In this document: in pieces, positions 49,881 through 61,054 of the stretch
Layout of the letters: each line of letters begins with the position of its first letter
How positions within the stretch are numbered: position 1 is the stretch's first letter
Assembly (NCBI GenBank): GCA_036873135.1
Contig: JAPTYO010000023.1
Location: forward strand, 1,499,834-1,563,833
Direction of reading: 5' to 3'
DNA length: 64,000 nucleotides
Source: Clarkia xantiana subsp. parviflora
Taxonomy: Eukaryota; Streptophyta; Magnoliopsida; Myrtales; Onagraceae
Notes under the pieces: generated by a model
The model's database searches: none
What the model was told of the DNA's origin: nothing
The model's input: only the letters and a program-made list of their open reading frames with translations
Position numbers and translations under genes: made by a program

Positions 49881-50925
49881 TTTTATCATTCGAAATAGCA
49901 AACTAGTACTAATTTATCTAGTCCAACATAATTTCCACTCATCGAACCAGATTTATTGTGCATTCTGATTTTTTAGTAGTACCACCACCAACCGGTCCGA
50001 CAACCAATCCGGTTTTTATAATTACGGGATATTATTTTGGGAAAAAAGGAAGGTTAATAGTAGTGTAATAGTAAATTACCATTAGTTAGTAACTATGATA
50101 GATATAATTCGATTATTTTCTCTTTAGTATATAATATACCTAGTAGGTGCTACTTCCGCGCATTATGTGGGGTGACATTTTGTCATATTTTATAGTGTAG
50201 CAAATAACAATTAATATTTATTATTTACATTTATGAGATATTAACCAAACGACGATCTGAAAAGTTCTATACTGTATACATTGAGTTCTTATGTTATGAT
50301 TACGTAAAAGTGTAATTGTCATGTACTTGTTAGTTGAAGAATAACTTTGTTCGAACGATAGTTATTGTAACATACACTACACCTAAATTGTGTCGTATTT
50401 TTTTTTATCATTCGAACTAGCAAACTAGTTCTAATTTATCTAGTCCAATCTAATTTCCACTCATCGAACCGGATTTATTGTTCATTCTGATCTTTTAGTA
50501 GTACCAGACTAATAGTATTACCACCGACCGGTCCGACAACCAATCCGGTTTTCATAATTACGGGATATTATTTTGGGAAAAAAGGAAGGTTAATCGTAGG
50601 GTAATAGTAAATTACCATTAGTTTGTAACTATGATAGATATAATTCGATTATTTTCTCATTAGTATATAATACACCTAGTAGGTGCTATTTCCTCGCATT
50701 ATGTGGGGTGACATTTTGTCGTATTTTATAGTGTAGCAAATAACAATTAATATTTATTATTTACATTTATGAGATATTAAGCAAACGACAATCTGAAAAG
50801 TTCTATACTGTATTGAGTTCTTATGTTATGAATACGTAAAAGTGGAATTGTCATGTACTTGTTAGGTGAAGAATAACTTTGTTCGAACGATAACATACAC
50901 TACACCTAAATTGTGTAGTTTTTTT
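49881..50925. repeat. ~520-bp tandem duplication upstream of the GARP gene
   Basis: Block A (from ~49882) and block B (from ~50405) run in parallel: 'ctaatttatctagtccaa', 'caaccaatccggttttt', 'gggatattattttggg', 'gtaggtgcta', 'tgtggggtgacattttgtc', 'tttgttcgaacgata'. Differences are few point changes and small indels. Confidence 0.88.
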
Positions 50926-51794
50926 ACGTACTCTAAAAACTCTCTAATTGTAATTTTTATAATAATAAAATAATCCATTTTGCAAAACCTATCAAAACAG
51001 ATTAATTACAATATCTTGACCTCAATCCTTCTGTTCAAAGGCTGCCCATTTTTTTTTGGTAAACGCCAAAGGCTGCCTTATTACCCGATATATTATTAGA
51101 ATGGGATCTATTTCTCTATAAATAAATAAATATCAGATATTAGTTTCCAATAAATAATAATAATATAATAAGAAATTTCTTAATTAGAATTGTAAAAAAA
51201 AAAACTCTTCATATATTAAATAAAATTATTACAAGATATGAAATTTATAATTTTTTAAGCACAAATTTATTGCATGAAATTACCAAAAATCTTAAATATA
51301 TTTATATTCTATAATGAAATAATGATAATAATAATAATTACATAAAAGTACAATGCGACGCTACTAATCCAAACACCAAGAAGTCGATCCATTAAATTCA
51401 GTTATACTTGTCTCCTTTTATGTCTGAGACGGTACGTAGATCATGTGAGACTTAATATTTTCAATCAGGTCACTCTCCGAGTGGTTTTGAATCTATAACT
51501 TCGAAACCAAACCACCTAAAAGTAAGAACTCTTAACCGGTAGAATATTACTCTCGATAGTGTTAACACCATATTTATTTATTTATTTATTTATTACTCTT
51601 TTAAAACTTTTGAAAGATTATTTTTTTGTTTCCCGCGGGGTGGTTCTAGAAGGCCCGCATCAGGAGGGCAGCACCCGTAGTATGCTCGCTCCACACCTAA
51701 ACTAATCCCCTCTCGCACTGGCTCAGCCTGTAAGAGTAAAGTGCTGACCATGTCCTCTGGTTAATGTATGAGGCGCTGAACCACCCCACCATAT
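50926..51794. other. AT-rich spacer with a GC-richer patch
   Basis: No gene. 51.63-51.79 kb is GC-richer ('cccgcggggtggttctag', 'gcgctgaaccacccc', an inverted-end look), so another unidentified small element may sit here. Confidence 0.35.
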
Positions 51795-51945
51795 TACATG
51801 GTTTTCGAACCAACTGGTAAAACGGGTTTCGTTCACAGGGGCAACCCGGGGTCGAATCTCATTGTAGACACCACATTAGGAAGGACTTTAACATTAATGC
51901 TTCTGGCCCGAAATTACGAAAGCAAACATATTTTAAAAAAAAAAA
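51795..51945 (+). mobile_element. tRNA-derived SINE, copy 2
   Basis: Shares with the copy at 40945 the order 'aactggtaaaacgggtt', 'gcaacccggggtcgaatc', 'aggaaggactttaacattaa' and 'ggcccgaaattacgaaagca', then an A tail. It is more diverged and no target duplication was found. Confidence 0.68.
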
Positions 51946-52204
51946 TCTTTGAAACATTTTCAATTCTAATTCATATATATTCTAAGGCCTAAACCTTTTT
52001 TTTACCAAATTTCAATTCTAGTTCATATTAGGCCCAAACATTCATACAAATCCTGAACATGCCGTGGTAAGTTCCTGTGTACCGCGGCCCATATGACAAT
52101 CTAACCATCTAACGCGTGTGACGAGGTTTATAGTGTCGTCACTTATCGACCATTGAAAATGATTTGATATTTATGCCCAACATTTGTGAAACAAACATAC
52201 TACA

Positions 52205-52834
52205 ATTAGGGGTTAGACCCGCGGGTCGACTTGTTAAACCTATATCTGTCCCATATATCTTACGGGACAAATATCATGATCATGCGGGGCAACCCGCAGA
52301 CCCCACCCCGTGAATCTCAAACCTCATCATTTTCATCACTTCTCAAATTTATATCTAAATTAACATTCAAATTGTAATCATATATACAACTCCAAATTCA
52401 AATCTAAACACATTAAATTCATCGTAAACTTGATTTATATTTTAGTTAGTCATATTATATCTTAGGTGACGGTCCCGACAAGATGACGAGAAGGGAGTGT
52501 GTATGAGAGCTCGAATTTGACTGTCGGTTTCGTCGGAATTGACTTTTCTAAAGTAACCACACCGAGACACCACATTTTAACAAATTTGAAATCTTGGACA
52601 CTACAGTTTAACATTTCAGACACTTAATTTTAACATAGGGTAAACCTTGGACAGTTTTTTAGTTATTAACTTATACATATAAAGGACTGGGCAGGGCGAG
52701 TTTATGGAGACTCGCGACCCCATACCTGAATCCGCCCCGCCTTGTGAGAAATTAGACCTGTACCTCTCTCGTATTCATAGAACACGTGACCCCTGTAGGT
52801 CGATTGGTACCCATAACCCGTTGACACCCTTAGC
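52205..52834. mobile_element. Diverged hAT-like element with nested foldback fragment
   Basis: Left part TAGGGGTTAGACCCGCGGGT, right part CCCGTTGACACCCTTA, with 'ggcagggcgag' and 'ccgccccgcc' words as in the GGGGCGGG elements. The middle (about 52460-52680) carries 'agacaccacattttaac' and 'ggacagttttttagttatta', related to the foldback arms at 53.7 kb. The target duplication is not convincing. Confidence 0.5.
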
Positions 52835-53371
52835 TACGGTGTTGTCATTATGATAAAGACCATTAGGACAACGTAGAAAAAAATTGTATGTTTCAATTTC
52901 ACTGCAATCCTTTCAATTTCTTGACGAATTCATTATTTATATACATTAAGAGACTTCATATAGCAGACTCATGCTTATTTTCTAAACTAAATTATAACAG
53001 AAGTAGTAGTTTGTTGACTTGATCAAAAAGAGAAGTAAATGATGGAATTTTCATAGAATTGCATGATCTTATATAGGCTGCTCTACCATTGCACTGATAA
53101 TCTTCAACTAAGGACATGATAAGAACACTAAAGAACAACCCATCAATAAACCCTAGACCACACCATGCCCGATCACTCCGAAAAAAACACGAAAAACCTT
53201 TCAACAAATATTAATCCGGTCCGACTCAACATTACTCGACTGAAATAACCTGCTAGTCATCAATGACGGCGAAAAAAAACATCCCTTTTCCCAAAAGTAG
53301 TACATACACACGAACACGAAACCGACTGACTGAAAAAAATGGTGTAACCTGTGGTATGTTCTAAAGTATAT
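52835..53371. other. 3' flank of the PER1-like gene
   Basis: Unremarkable AT-rich DNA; the part next to 53372 is expected to be 3' UTR. A 71-codon frame at 52992-53207 has no recognised homologue. Confidence 0.35.
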
Positions 53372-56251
53372 CTATTTCACCTTCTTGTATAGGGCAGTTG
53401 TCCTCTGCTCGGCATCGTCCCGAACAAAGCTCCACCAGAGATAAGTGAGAGGGATGGTGGTGGCGTGCCAGAGAGCGTGAGCATCCACGAACCCGAGATA
53501 GGGCGGGAAGTCGTAGATTTCCAACAACATTGCGACTGCACCACCTACCACCACCACCCACAGCTTCCACCGAGATGGGTGATGTGTCACGCCCGCCCAT
53601 ATTGCCCATATCAGAAGCTGGCCGATCCCCATTGCTACACACACTTTCATGTTCAGACCTGCAATTTCATCATCAGTTTCAATCTCTGATTTCCCATTGT
53701 TTTAAGGGTTAAGAACCTATAAACTGTCTGAAGTTTGTCATACGTGGGATTTTGGTGTCTGGAGTTTAAATTGTTGATATTGATTATTTGGAGTTTCAAC
53801 TTTGTTGAAATTTGATGTCTCCGTCTAAATTTGCTGTTAAAATTGACAGAACTTGGTCATGTGCTTGTCACATGACCCCATAAAATGTTACGGATCAGCT
53901 AATTCCTGGGATCGATCTGAGCCCGATCCCTCCATCTGAGTGCTCGGAGTAATAAATCCCAAAATTGCCCATAGTTGGGTGGTGGCCGGCCGGAGTAGGG
54001 TGGTGGCCGGCCGGAGTGGGGTGGTGGCCGGGCGGAGTAGGGTGGTGGCCGGGCGGAGTAGGGTGGTGGCCGGGCGGAGTAGGGTGGTGGCCAGCCGGAG
54101 TAGGGTGGTGGCCGGCCGGAGTAGGGTGGTGGCCAGCCGGAGTAGGGTGGTGGCCGGCCGGGGCCGGAGTAGGTGGTGGCCGGCCGGAGTAGGGTGGTGG
54201 CCGGCCGGAGTAGGGTGGTGGCCGGCCGGAGTAGGGTGGTGGCCGGCCGGAGTAGGGTGGTGGCCGGCCGGAGTTGGGTGGTGGCCAGCCGGAGTTGGGT
54301 GGTGGCCGGAGTAAACATAATAGTATCAGGGGTATTTGACAGCAAAAATGGACGGAAAGCCAAATTTCAACAAAGTTGAAATTTCAGACATTCAATATCA
54401 ACAATTTAAAATTCAGACAACAAAATCTCACACAGGGCAAATCTCAGACAGTTTATATGTTCTTAACCCTTGTTTTAATGGGTGTTGTACTTAATGTTTG
54501 TTTTCTTGCTTCTCTAGGTGTGGTGGTACTGAATCTGTTTGCTATTGTGTTATTTACACTAAGATGTAGCCAAGAAGAAAAGGGTATAATGAATTTAATC
54601 TAAAGAAAGTATGGCAAAGACTATAAGGACGGACAAAAGAGTGGTATCCTATGCAGTGAAGCATCAAGAAACGGACGAAAGATGGAAATTTCCTAAAGAG
54701 CACATGAAAAGGAAATTTCTAGGATGATGGCCAAAATATAGATGTCATGTAGACATGTACCAACAGCTACAAGAAATATGCAAATATATTGTGTGTCTCA
54801 TCATGGACTAATGAAAAGGAGATAAGAGAAAGATATAATTACCGTAATCAAGCTTGTACAGGTTGAGATACAAGATATGGGTTGTCACGAATGCGAGAAG
54901 AGGTGCAGCTACCATGACTCTGGCAGCTTCGTCTCTCACATTGAAAGCTCTCATTATAGACAATATGAGAGAAAACCCCAGTAATGCCACCGCGGATGAA
55001 TAATCTAGCTTTTCAGTCAACTCTACATCCCTAATCAAACTAACAAGTTAGCTGCTAACTGAAATTACCAAGATGTGACACCAAAACTTACTGATAAATT
55101 AATGCTAGCAAATAGGAGGAAAAAAAATCCACCTTTGACATATGAAATTGAACATCATAATGAACATGCTTTAGTTTATCTTCATCAGTCAATGCTTTGT
55201 TAAAGAATAGAATGTAATTTGAGAGAGCAGCAAAGACACCATTTTACTTTAACTAATGCACATGTGACATGAGTGCATCTAACTATAGTTTTCTGGTGTC
55301 CTAAGTATTCATCTAAGTGATATAGCAACATGATACTGCATTAACGAAGAAATAGATTTATGGACTCCCACATAAGAAGTGAATAAAAAGATAGTAAGGC
55401 AAGGAGAAATGTTTACCGACTATGAAAAACAGCACTCCAAAACCAGGAATTCATAGCTAGGATGCCATAGATGTGCCACAACCCAGTGTATTCGTAGTAC
55501 GTTTTCTTGTTTGGTCTCAAGGGCAGCTTGTAATACATGAGAATGAAAAAGGAGAGCCATCCATGGAACTGCACCGCAAGATTAAGTGCAGAGAGGGCTA
55601 CAGAGACAGGTTCCTGAGACAGCAGCAACACATTTCCTCAATCAGTTTTGCAAACAAAGGCCGTTGCAAATAAAACTGCAACTGTAAACAGAACCTGAAT
55701 CCCGTAAACTCGGATGAAAGGCCACTTTCCATGATACTTAACAGGCTGGTTACCGAGTTTCAGTCTTTCCTCTTCTCTAGAGAGCATACAGTGGTACCTG
55801 CAGTCACTGAGGCAGTCCCATTGCTTCCATTTCAAGTAAAGCGGCTCTTGTAGATACCAAGGACCATCAATCGGATCCCCATCCGATGAGAATGTACAGT
55901 GTTGAAAGCATTGGTCACCCACGCATCCAGATTTCTCACATCCCTCAACACAAGACCTAAAAACACATCCGTACGATACATTGAGCTTGAGCTACTAGAA
56001 ATGTCGAGTTTACTGAACAATTGAACATCAATCTTAATTAATATTCTCAGCTCATTTGAACAACAGCACAAGGAAGATAACAGCTATTGAAATTAGCTGA
56101 TAAACTAGCAACATGAACAGATCAAACTCAGATAAAACGAGAGCCTTTAAGCTGACCTGTAAACTGGATCGGCGTCTCCGGCACTGGCGTTAAGCACGTC
56201 AAAAAGGCAAGAAACAAGAACAGAGAGCAGAATCAAGCGGCGAAGAGACAT
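53372..56251 (-). CDS. PER1/PGAP3-like GPI-anchor remodelling protein
   Basis: Family of ER/Golgi membrane proteins (yeast Per1, animal PGAP3) that act on the lipid of GPI anchors. Exons on the minus strand: 56251-56157, 55956-55695, 55613-55417, 55030-54843, 53658-53372; 1029 nt, 342 residues. Residues 1-22 are a signal peptide (MSLRRLILLSVLVSCLFDVL). A Cys-rich lumenal part follows (CVEGCEKSGCVGDQC, WDCLSDCRYHCM). Conserved blocks are KYHGKWPFIRVYGIQ, NLAVQFHGW, YYEYTGLWHIYGILAMNSWF, WSAVFHSRDVELTEKLDYSS, and at the end VDAHALWHATTIPLTYLWWS. The His and Asp residues in FHSRD, LDYSS and DAHALWH are the conserved set of this hydrolase-like superfamily. Seven or so membrane segments are expected. 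Intron 4 contains a large foldback/minisatellite element. Confidence 0.95.
53705..54480. mobile_element. Foldback element with minisatellite core, copy B
   Basis: Ends AGGGTTAAGAACCTATAAAC and, inverted, GTTTATATGTTCTTAACCCT; 'actgtctgaagttt' pairs with a diverged 'aatctcagacagt'. Flanks both read TGTTTTA (53698-53704 and 54481-54487), a likely 7-bp target duplication. The core is a 21-bp minisatellite. It lies in an intron of the PER1-like gene. Confidence 0.82.
53975..54310. repeat. 21-bp GC-rich minisatellite
   Basis: About 16 copies of GGTGGTGGCCGGCCGGAGTAG and variants (ggccagccgg, ggccgggcgg, gagttg). Because 21 is a multiple of three, every frame stays open and yields false repeat proteins such as (GVGWWPA)n on the plus and Pro/Ala/Thr-rich ones on the minus strand. 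Confidence 0.93.
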
Positions 56252-56529
56252 TAGATTGATCTGTACACAAAGTCAACAGCAGCGAGAGGTAGGAGAAGGA
56301 TCTTCGAGGTGGAATCAAGTGCAATTAGCAATGGATGGTGAAGGAAGAAAGCGGTGGAATGCAGAGGATTCCAAGATCGACGGGGAATTCTAGGGTTTAG
56401 TGTTGTGGGAGATGGATGGAATCGGAGCTGAGAATTATCAGAGAGGTTTTGGTTCTTCCCATGAATCGTGGGAGGGAGAGACTATTACTGAACAGACTAG
56501 CCGAGGAAGAAAGGACACTGGAATCTCGA
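56252..56529 (-). other. Promoter and leader side of the PER1-like gene
   Basis: The first ~150 bp upstream of the ATG probably hold the 5' UTR. No clear TATA box was identified. Confidence 0.35.
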
Positions 56530-56852
56530 GTTTTTGACCGATATAACCCTTTATGTACAACCAAATACAAATATAGACTGCATGAAAAAAAAATTACAAA
56601 TCTAAGGCAAACCAAGATTTCACATCTCGGTTTGGAATTTTTTTTTTTTTTTAGGGTTTAGGGCACTAAAAAACCCTAAACCCTAAAAAAAAAAAAAAAA
56701 AAAAAATCCTAACCGAGATTTCACATCTCGGTTTGGATGAAAAAAATCCAAACCGAGATGTGAAATCTCGGTTTGCCTTAGATTTGTAATTATTTTTTCA
56801 TGCAGTCTATATTTGTATTTGGTTGTCCATGAAGGCTTATATCGGTCAAAAA
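56530..56852. repeat. Foldback with telomere-like motifs at its tip
   Basis: Outer arms 'gtttttgaccgatata' and 'tatatcggtcaaaaac'; inner arms 'ttacaaatctaaggcaaacc' and 'ggtttgccttagatttgtaa', then 'gatttcacatctcggtttgg' repeated and inverted. The tip has TTTAGGGTTTAGGG facing ACCCTAAACCCTAAA between A/T runs. Confidence 0.85.
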
Positions 56853-57018
56853 CTCTGGAATCTCCGTGAAGAAGAAAGAGCTGATCTCCGAGAAGAGGCT
56901 TGATCTGCCACGTGGATAATTATTCACTACCTCGGTTCTACCAGCTGGCGTCTAGGCGGTGACACTAAGCCAATCAAAAAGTGACATGTGGCCGATTCGG
57001 AAACATCACTCTATTATT

Positions 57019-57182
57019 TATGAGAAATTCTTATCTACCTCGGTGCTTACACGTGGCACCGAGGTGTTGCCCCCTCAGCCAACCAGAATGTGACATGTGG
57101 CAGCAAGGTGCTGAGTCATGTATACATGTCTAATTCTGGTTGGTTGTGGGGGCAACACCGAGGTAGGTAAGAATTTCTCATT
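57019..57182. mobile_element. Short MITE (TGAGAAATTCTT family), copy 1
   Basis: 164 bp, TGAGAAATTCTTATCTACCT to AGGTAGGTAAGAATTTCTCA, with 'caccgaggtgttgccccc' against 'gggggcaacaccgagg' inside. TTATTTA occurs on both sides, a possible 7-bp duplication in AT-rich sequence. Confidence 0.75.
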
Positions 57183-57239
57183 ATTTATTGAATCGTCACC
57201 ACCTGGCATGGCACCGAGGTATTCTATAATTCTCCGGGG

Positions 57240-57962
57240 TGATACAGTGATACATTCACTTCTCGTAGTTTCTTCTTGGGTAGGAAAACTATTGGTTTTG
57301 ACTATACATTTATTGTTTCATACACGAAATTCAACTTAAACATAATGTCATTGTTTTACTTAATTAAAGAACATTTCTTCAATTGCCTATCACTTGAGAT
57401 CCTCAATGGCCATCACTTCCGATAGAGGTAACCTAATAATATGAAATATAAACATAATGATTACGCATAATCATGTAATTGAATTACTCTCAGTTTTGTT
57501 AAAAATAACTAATTACCTCAGTTACTGCTGATTAATCATCTTCATTTACATCATCAATTGACTTTTTTTTTTAAAAAAAAAAACTTTATATATGCAACGG
57601 TAACAATGAAAGTAAATATATGAATTAGTACACATTAACAAAATGCTATGAAAAATTTAAAAATAGATCAGTTCTATAGTATAGCAGAAGTTTGCATGTG
57701 CAACGTCATAAGTCACTTTAGAAGGAAAATAATGTCTGAAGAAATATAAATTATAATTTGAACTATATACATTTCTAAGTGTTCATCCATATCCAATCTC
57801 GGGTACACAATGGTCAAAATACCGAATGAATGAATGGTGGGATCTCTGGGCACAAGGAAAAGAATAGTGGGAATTGAGATCTGTTATAATTGGATTAATA
57901 CTTTATTTTGTTACAAGATTAATACCTATAATCTAGACAATATCCCCGTCCATAGGAAGTTC
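57240..57962. other. AT-rich spacer
   Basis: No gene or element recognised. Confidence 0.4.
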
Positions 57963-58902
57963 AAAACTATTGCCCAAACAATACTTTCCCTCATAGAGAT
58001 GTTGTTGGGATCAAAATGACGTTGCTCTAGAATTTCGGGTAATGGACTTCGAGATCTCGCCGGGGGCTAGCTCACTCAGGTATCTTTCTTGACCTCGTGG
58101 GTACTTAGTTTCCTTTGGTGGCTTTGTGCTGGGCGAGGACCTGAAAAGAGGTGGGGAAGGCCCCTGATTCCACTCTGAAGCTTAAGTCTGTAATGGATAT
58201 CGAGAGAATAATGTAGAGTATATGATAGAATTTAAGAATTAAAATAATGAAAGTGAGCCCCTATTTATAGGGAGATCTTTACCGACTTCTTCAAGGAGGC
58301 GGCTACTATGCCTTGATTGGCTGTTTAATGGCGGTGGCTGCCTGTACTTGATTAGTTGAGAAAGACGGTGCGAAATCAGTTGGTGACGAGCAGGTCGCTA
58401 GCTGGTGCAACTTTCTTCAGAGGAAGGTTTTCGTGGCATAGAGGGCAGCAAGTAGGTCGCCAGCTGGTGCCTCTTCCTTCGGAGGGAAGTCTTCCCAGAG
58501 GCGGCGAGCAGGTCTCCACCTGTTCTTTCTTAAGAGGGAAGGTTTCCTCCAAGTATCTGATGGTCGAATCGACTTGACTCGTACTTTAGTAAGGAAGCTT
58601 TAATCCTCGACTTAACTTATACTTCAACAAAGGGGAGCCTTAAATGAGTTTCTCGCCTTATCCTTTGTTTTCTGGTGGGTCGACTTCTGTTTGTAGGGTA
58701 GTCGACCATTCATCTTTGTCTCCTTATTCCGGACTTGAGTGGTCGATCATACGTTCTTTTGAGAACTCAACATTTACTCTGTCGACTCGTACTAGGCTGC
58801 CTCGAATCATATCCAACAGATGTCAACCACCATTAACCATGCAATACCAGCTAAATGCATCGCCTCAGGTTAAAAACCGTTCCAATGGACATGTCAAAAC
58901 TC
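57963..58902. repeat. Unknown repeat R interrupted by a solo LTR, copy 1
   Basis: The pieces 57963-58002 and 58819-58902 together match 62821-62932: 'aaaactattgcccaaacaat', 'actttccctcatagaga', 'gtcaaccaccattaacca', 'taaatgcatcgcctcagg', 'ccgttccaatggacatgtc'. After that, copy 1 continues with a TATA-like 'ccatataaatactctt', so R may be part of an older LTR. Confidence 0.75.
58003..58818. mobile_element. Solo LTR with target duplication
   Basis: 816 bp, TGTTGGGATC to ATATCCAACA, with a 5-bp duplication GATGT (57998-58002 and 58819-58823). A TATA-like 'ctatttataggg' is at ~58259. No internal domain or second LTR is present, so it is a product of LTR-LTR recombination. The uninterrupted site survives at 62856-62860 in the second copy of repeat R. 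Confidence 0.9.
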
Positions 58903-59274
58903 CATATAAATACTCTTACTCTCCTCATTTCTAAGGGCATTCGCTCTCAAATTATTACATCTCACTAATTTTCCTCTCTAATTTTAGCATCCGAGATGGA
59001 TTGCTTATAACACCCCGACTTTAGCAGGTGGACGTGAGAAGACTGGAGCCATCTCGCATAACGCAAAAACTATTATTTTATTTATAGAGTAAGTATGCTA
59101 CTAGCTACATATATTGACTTTCAGATGGGATCCTCTAGAATATCCCGTGGAAAAAAGTAAATGGTTTTTTCAACAACCAATTAATAGATTGGATACTAAA
59201 TATTAACATTTTAAATCTGGAACAACGATTAATAACATGACTTATATTTGTGACTGTCTTTAATTCTAAACCCT

Positions 59275-59306
<32 letters not shown>

Positions 59307-59503
59307 CTAGTTTGTTAGCTATATATGGTTATAACTACGTGTATTTTTTTCTAAAGTTTTTATTTTTTATTTTTTATACAAGAGATCAACCATATCGGTC
59401 ATCAAGGCTCGTGTAAAAGAGACATTTTCTATTATTTGAGCAGTAAGTTATTAATTTTCTTCTATAAGTATACCATTTTCATTTGGCATTTGGTTGTAAT
59501 AGA
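58903..59503. other. Repeat debris
   Basis: At ~59180-59290 lies a MITE end of the CFIm25-intron type ('acaacgattaataacatgac'), then a TA run. Otherwise nothing recognised. Confidence 0.4.
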
Positions 59504-59932
59504 GTGTTAGGATCGATTCTCTCAACCACTCAAAAACGATTAAGAAAGAAAGTAATAGAGACCACACGATTTTACGTGGTTCGGTGAATTCGACCTACGT
59601 CCACGGACAATGACGACGGTTGGAGATTTTATTGATTGTCTCTAAGTCTCAATGAGCAGCCAACAATCCTTTTTTCATCTTATAAACGTACTTGATTCCC
59701 TTTCCAATAATCCAGCCAAATCTTTCTTCATAAGTTTTTTCACATTCTTTGCCGGGTGTAAGTACTTGACTTGGTTTGACCATTTACATGGTTGCATAAT
59801 CTGTTCTTCTTAATAACGAAGGCTTAATGAGGCTCAAACTTACTCAATCTCTGAGTGAATTTTACAAGTGTAGATTTGTTTATATATTTACTAGCTGATA
59901 TCGCTAGACCACATTTCTCTTAGTAGTCCAAC

Positions 59933-60459
59933 TAGGGGTGTAAACGAGCCGAGTCGAGTCGAGTACCTGGCGAGCTCGACTCGACTCGACTCACTTTACT
60001 CGAGCTCGAGCTCGAACTCGGCCGAGCTTCAATTTTTCAAGTTTGAACTCGACTCGATTCGATACTCGACGAGTTCGAGCTCGGCTCGATAAGTTTAAAA
60101 TTCAATCAAGTCATAAATGGTGCACCTTAGTTTGAGCTCGAACTCAACTCGATTAGTCTTATGGCTCGAGCTCGAGCTCGAACCCGACTCGACTTGAATT
60201 GAATATACATATATATAATATTATGTAAAGCTCGTATAAACTCGAGTTCGAACCCGAACTCGACTCGAATAGGCGGAACGAAAAAGCTCGATTAGGCTCA
60301 CGAGCCTCTCGAGTCGAGTATCATTGAACTCGTACTCGACTCGACTTCAGAAAAAGCTCGACTCGAGCTCGACTCGGCTCGAAATTTTGTGATTCGATTT
60401 CGAATATTGACCGAACCGATCTCGAGTAGCTCATGAGTAGCTTGACTCGTTTACACCTA
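59933..60459. mobile_element. hAT-like non-autonomous element, TCGAG-rich
   Basis: 527 bp, TAGGGGTGTAAACGAGCC to GACTCGTTTACACCTA, flanked by AGTCCAAC (59925-59932) and AGTCCAAT (60460-60467), 7 of 8 equal. The interior is packed with 'gagctcgagctcg' and 'cgactcgactcg' words in both directions. No coding capacity. Confidence 0.88.
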
Positions 60460-60493
60460 AGTCCAATATTTTTAGAGAAATAAATCAACAAGT

Positions 60494-60576
60494 GTGGATG
60501 TGCCGGAGTGGTTATCGGGCATGACTAGAAATCATGTGGGCTTTTGCCCGCGCAGGTTCGAATCCTACCGTCCACG
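60494..60576 (+). tRNA. tRNA-Ser(AGA)
   Basis: 83 nt with a long variable arm. Acceptor GTGGATG pairs fully with CGTCCAC (one T-G). Anticodon stem CATGA/TCATG encloses CTAGAAA, anticodon AGA at 60527-60529. The B box GGTTCGAATCC is perfect, and a short T-rich terminator follows. The T stem GCAGG/CCTAC has one C-A mismatch, so it may be slightly decayed. It lies 34 bp from the end of the hAT element and 11 bp before an 18S rRNA fragment. Confidence 0.85.
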
Positions 60577-60587
60577 CTTTCCTTTTT

Positions 60588-60733
60588 CGGTTAACGAACT
60601 TCAGCCTGCTAACTAGCTATGTTGATGATTTACCTCGTGGCCCTCTTCTTAGAGGGACTATGGCCTCTTAAGCCAAGGAAGTTTGAGGCAATAACATGTC
60701 TGTGATGCCCTTAGATGTTCCGGGCCGCACGCG
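60588..60733 (+). pseudogene. Fragment of nuclear 18S rRNA
   Basis: Matches the 3' part of eukaryotic 18S rRNA: 'ggttaacgaac', 'cagcctgctaactagcta', 'cttcttagagggactatggc', 'ccaaggaagtttgaggcaat', 'gtctgtgatgcccttagatg', 'gggccgcacgcgc'. About 145 nt with point changes and a 5-nt loss after GAAC. The sequence stops matching after the last block. An isolated fragment, not a working rRNA gene. Confidence 0.85.
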
Positions 60734-60872
60734 CTGCCCTTTCTTAATCTTCAAGTTTCTTCCCTCCCAAACGTCTTAAACAAGGTTGCTTCGCGGTTCA
60801 CCGACCGGGGTCATTCAATCCCGCACTTTGCGGAAATGAATGCTCTATTCTCCACGAACTAAACCTCATGAT

Positions 60873-61054
60873 ATGAGAAAATTCTTGTGTAGACTTGGTG
60901 TTTACACCAAGCCTATTAAAACATGACAAGTGTCTTTACACTCCACCATTCTAGGGTTCACTCTTAGGGTTTTAGAAAAAACCACTAAAATACTGTAACA
61001 TTTGTCATGTTTTTATTGGCTTAGTGTAAACACCAAGTCTACCCAAGAATTGCC
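60873..61054. mobile_element. Short MITE (TGAGAAATTCTT family), copy 2
   Basis: Arms 'gtagacttggtgtttacacc' and 'gtgtaaacaccaagtctacc' are extended by 'tgagaaaattcttgt' and 'cccaagaattgc'. It shares TGAGAAA(A)TTCTT and the G-GTG-TTACAC core with the element at 57019. Confidence 0.68.

Noticed and set aside
53940..54363. Long repetitive frames on both strands (GVGWWPA-type and Pro/Ala/Thr-type proteins)
   Set aside because: They arise from a 21-bp minisatellite, whose period keeps all frames open, within an intron of the PER1-like gene.
60588..60733. Working rRNA gene or organelle DNA insertion
   Set aside because: Only ~145 nt match, with changes; the sequence is of nuclear 18S type, and no flanking rDNA or organelle sequence follows.
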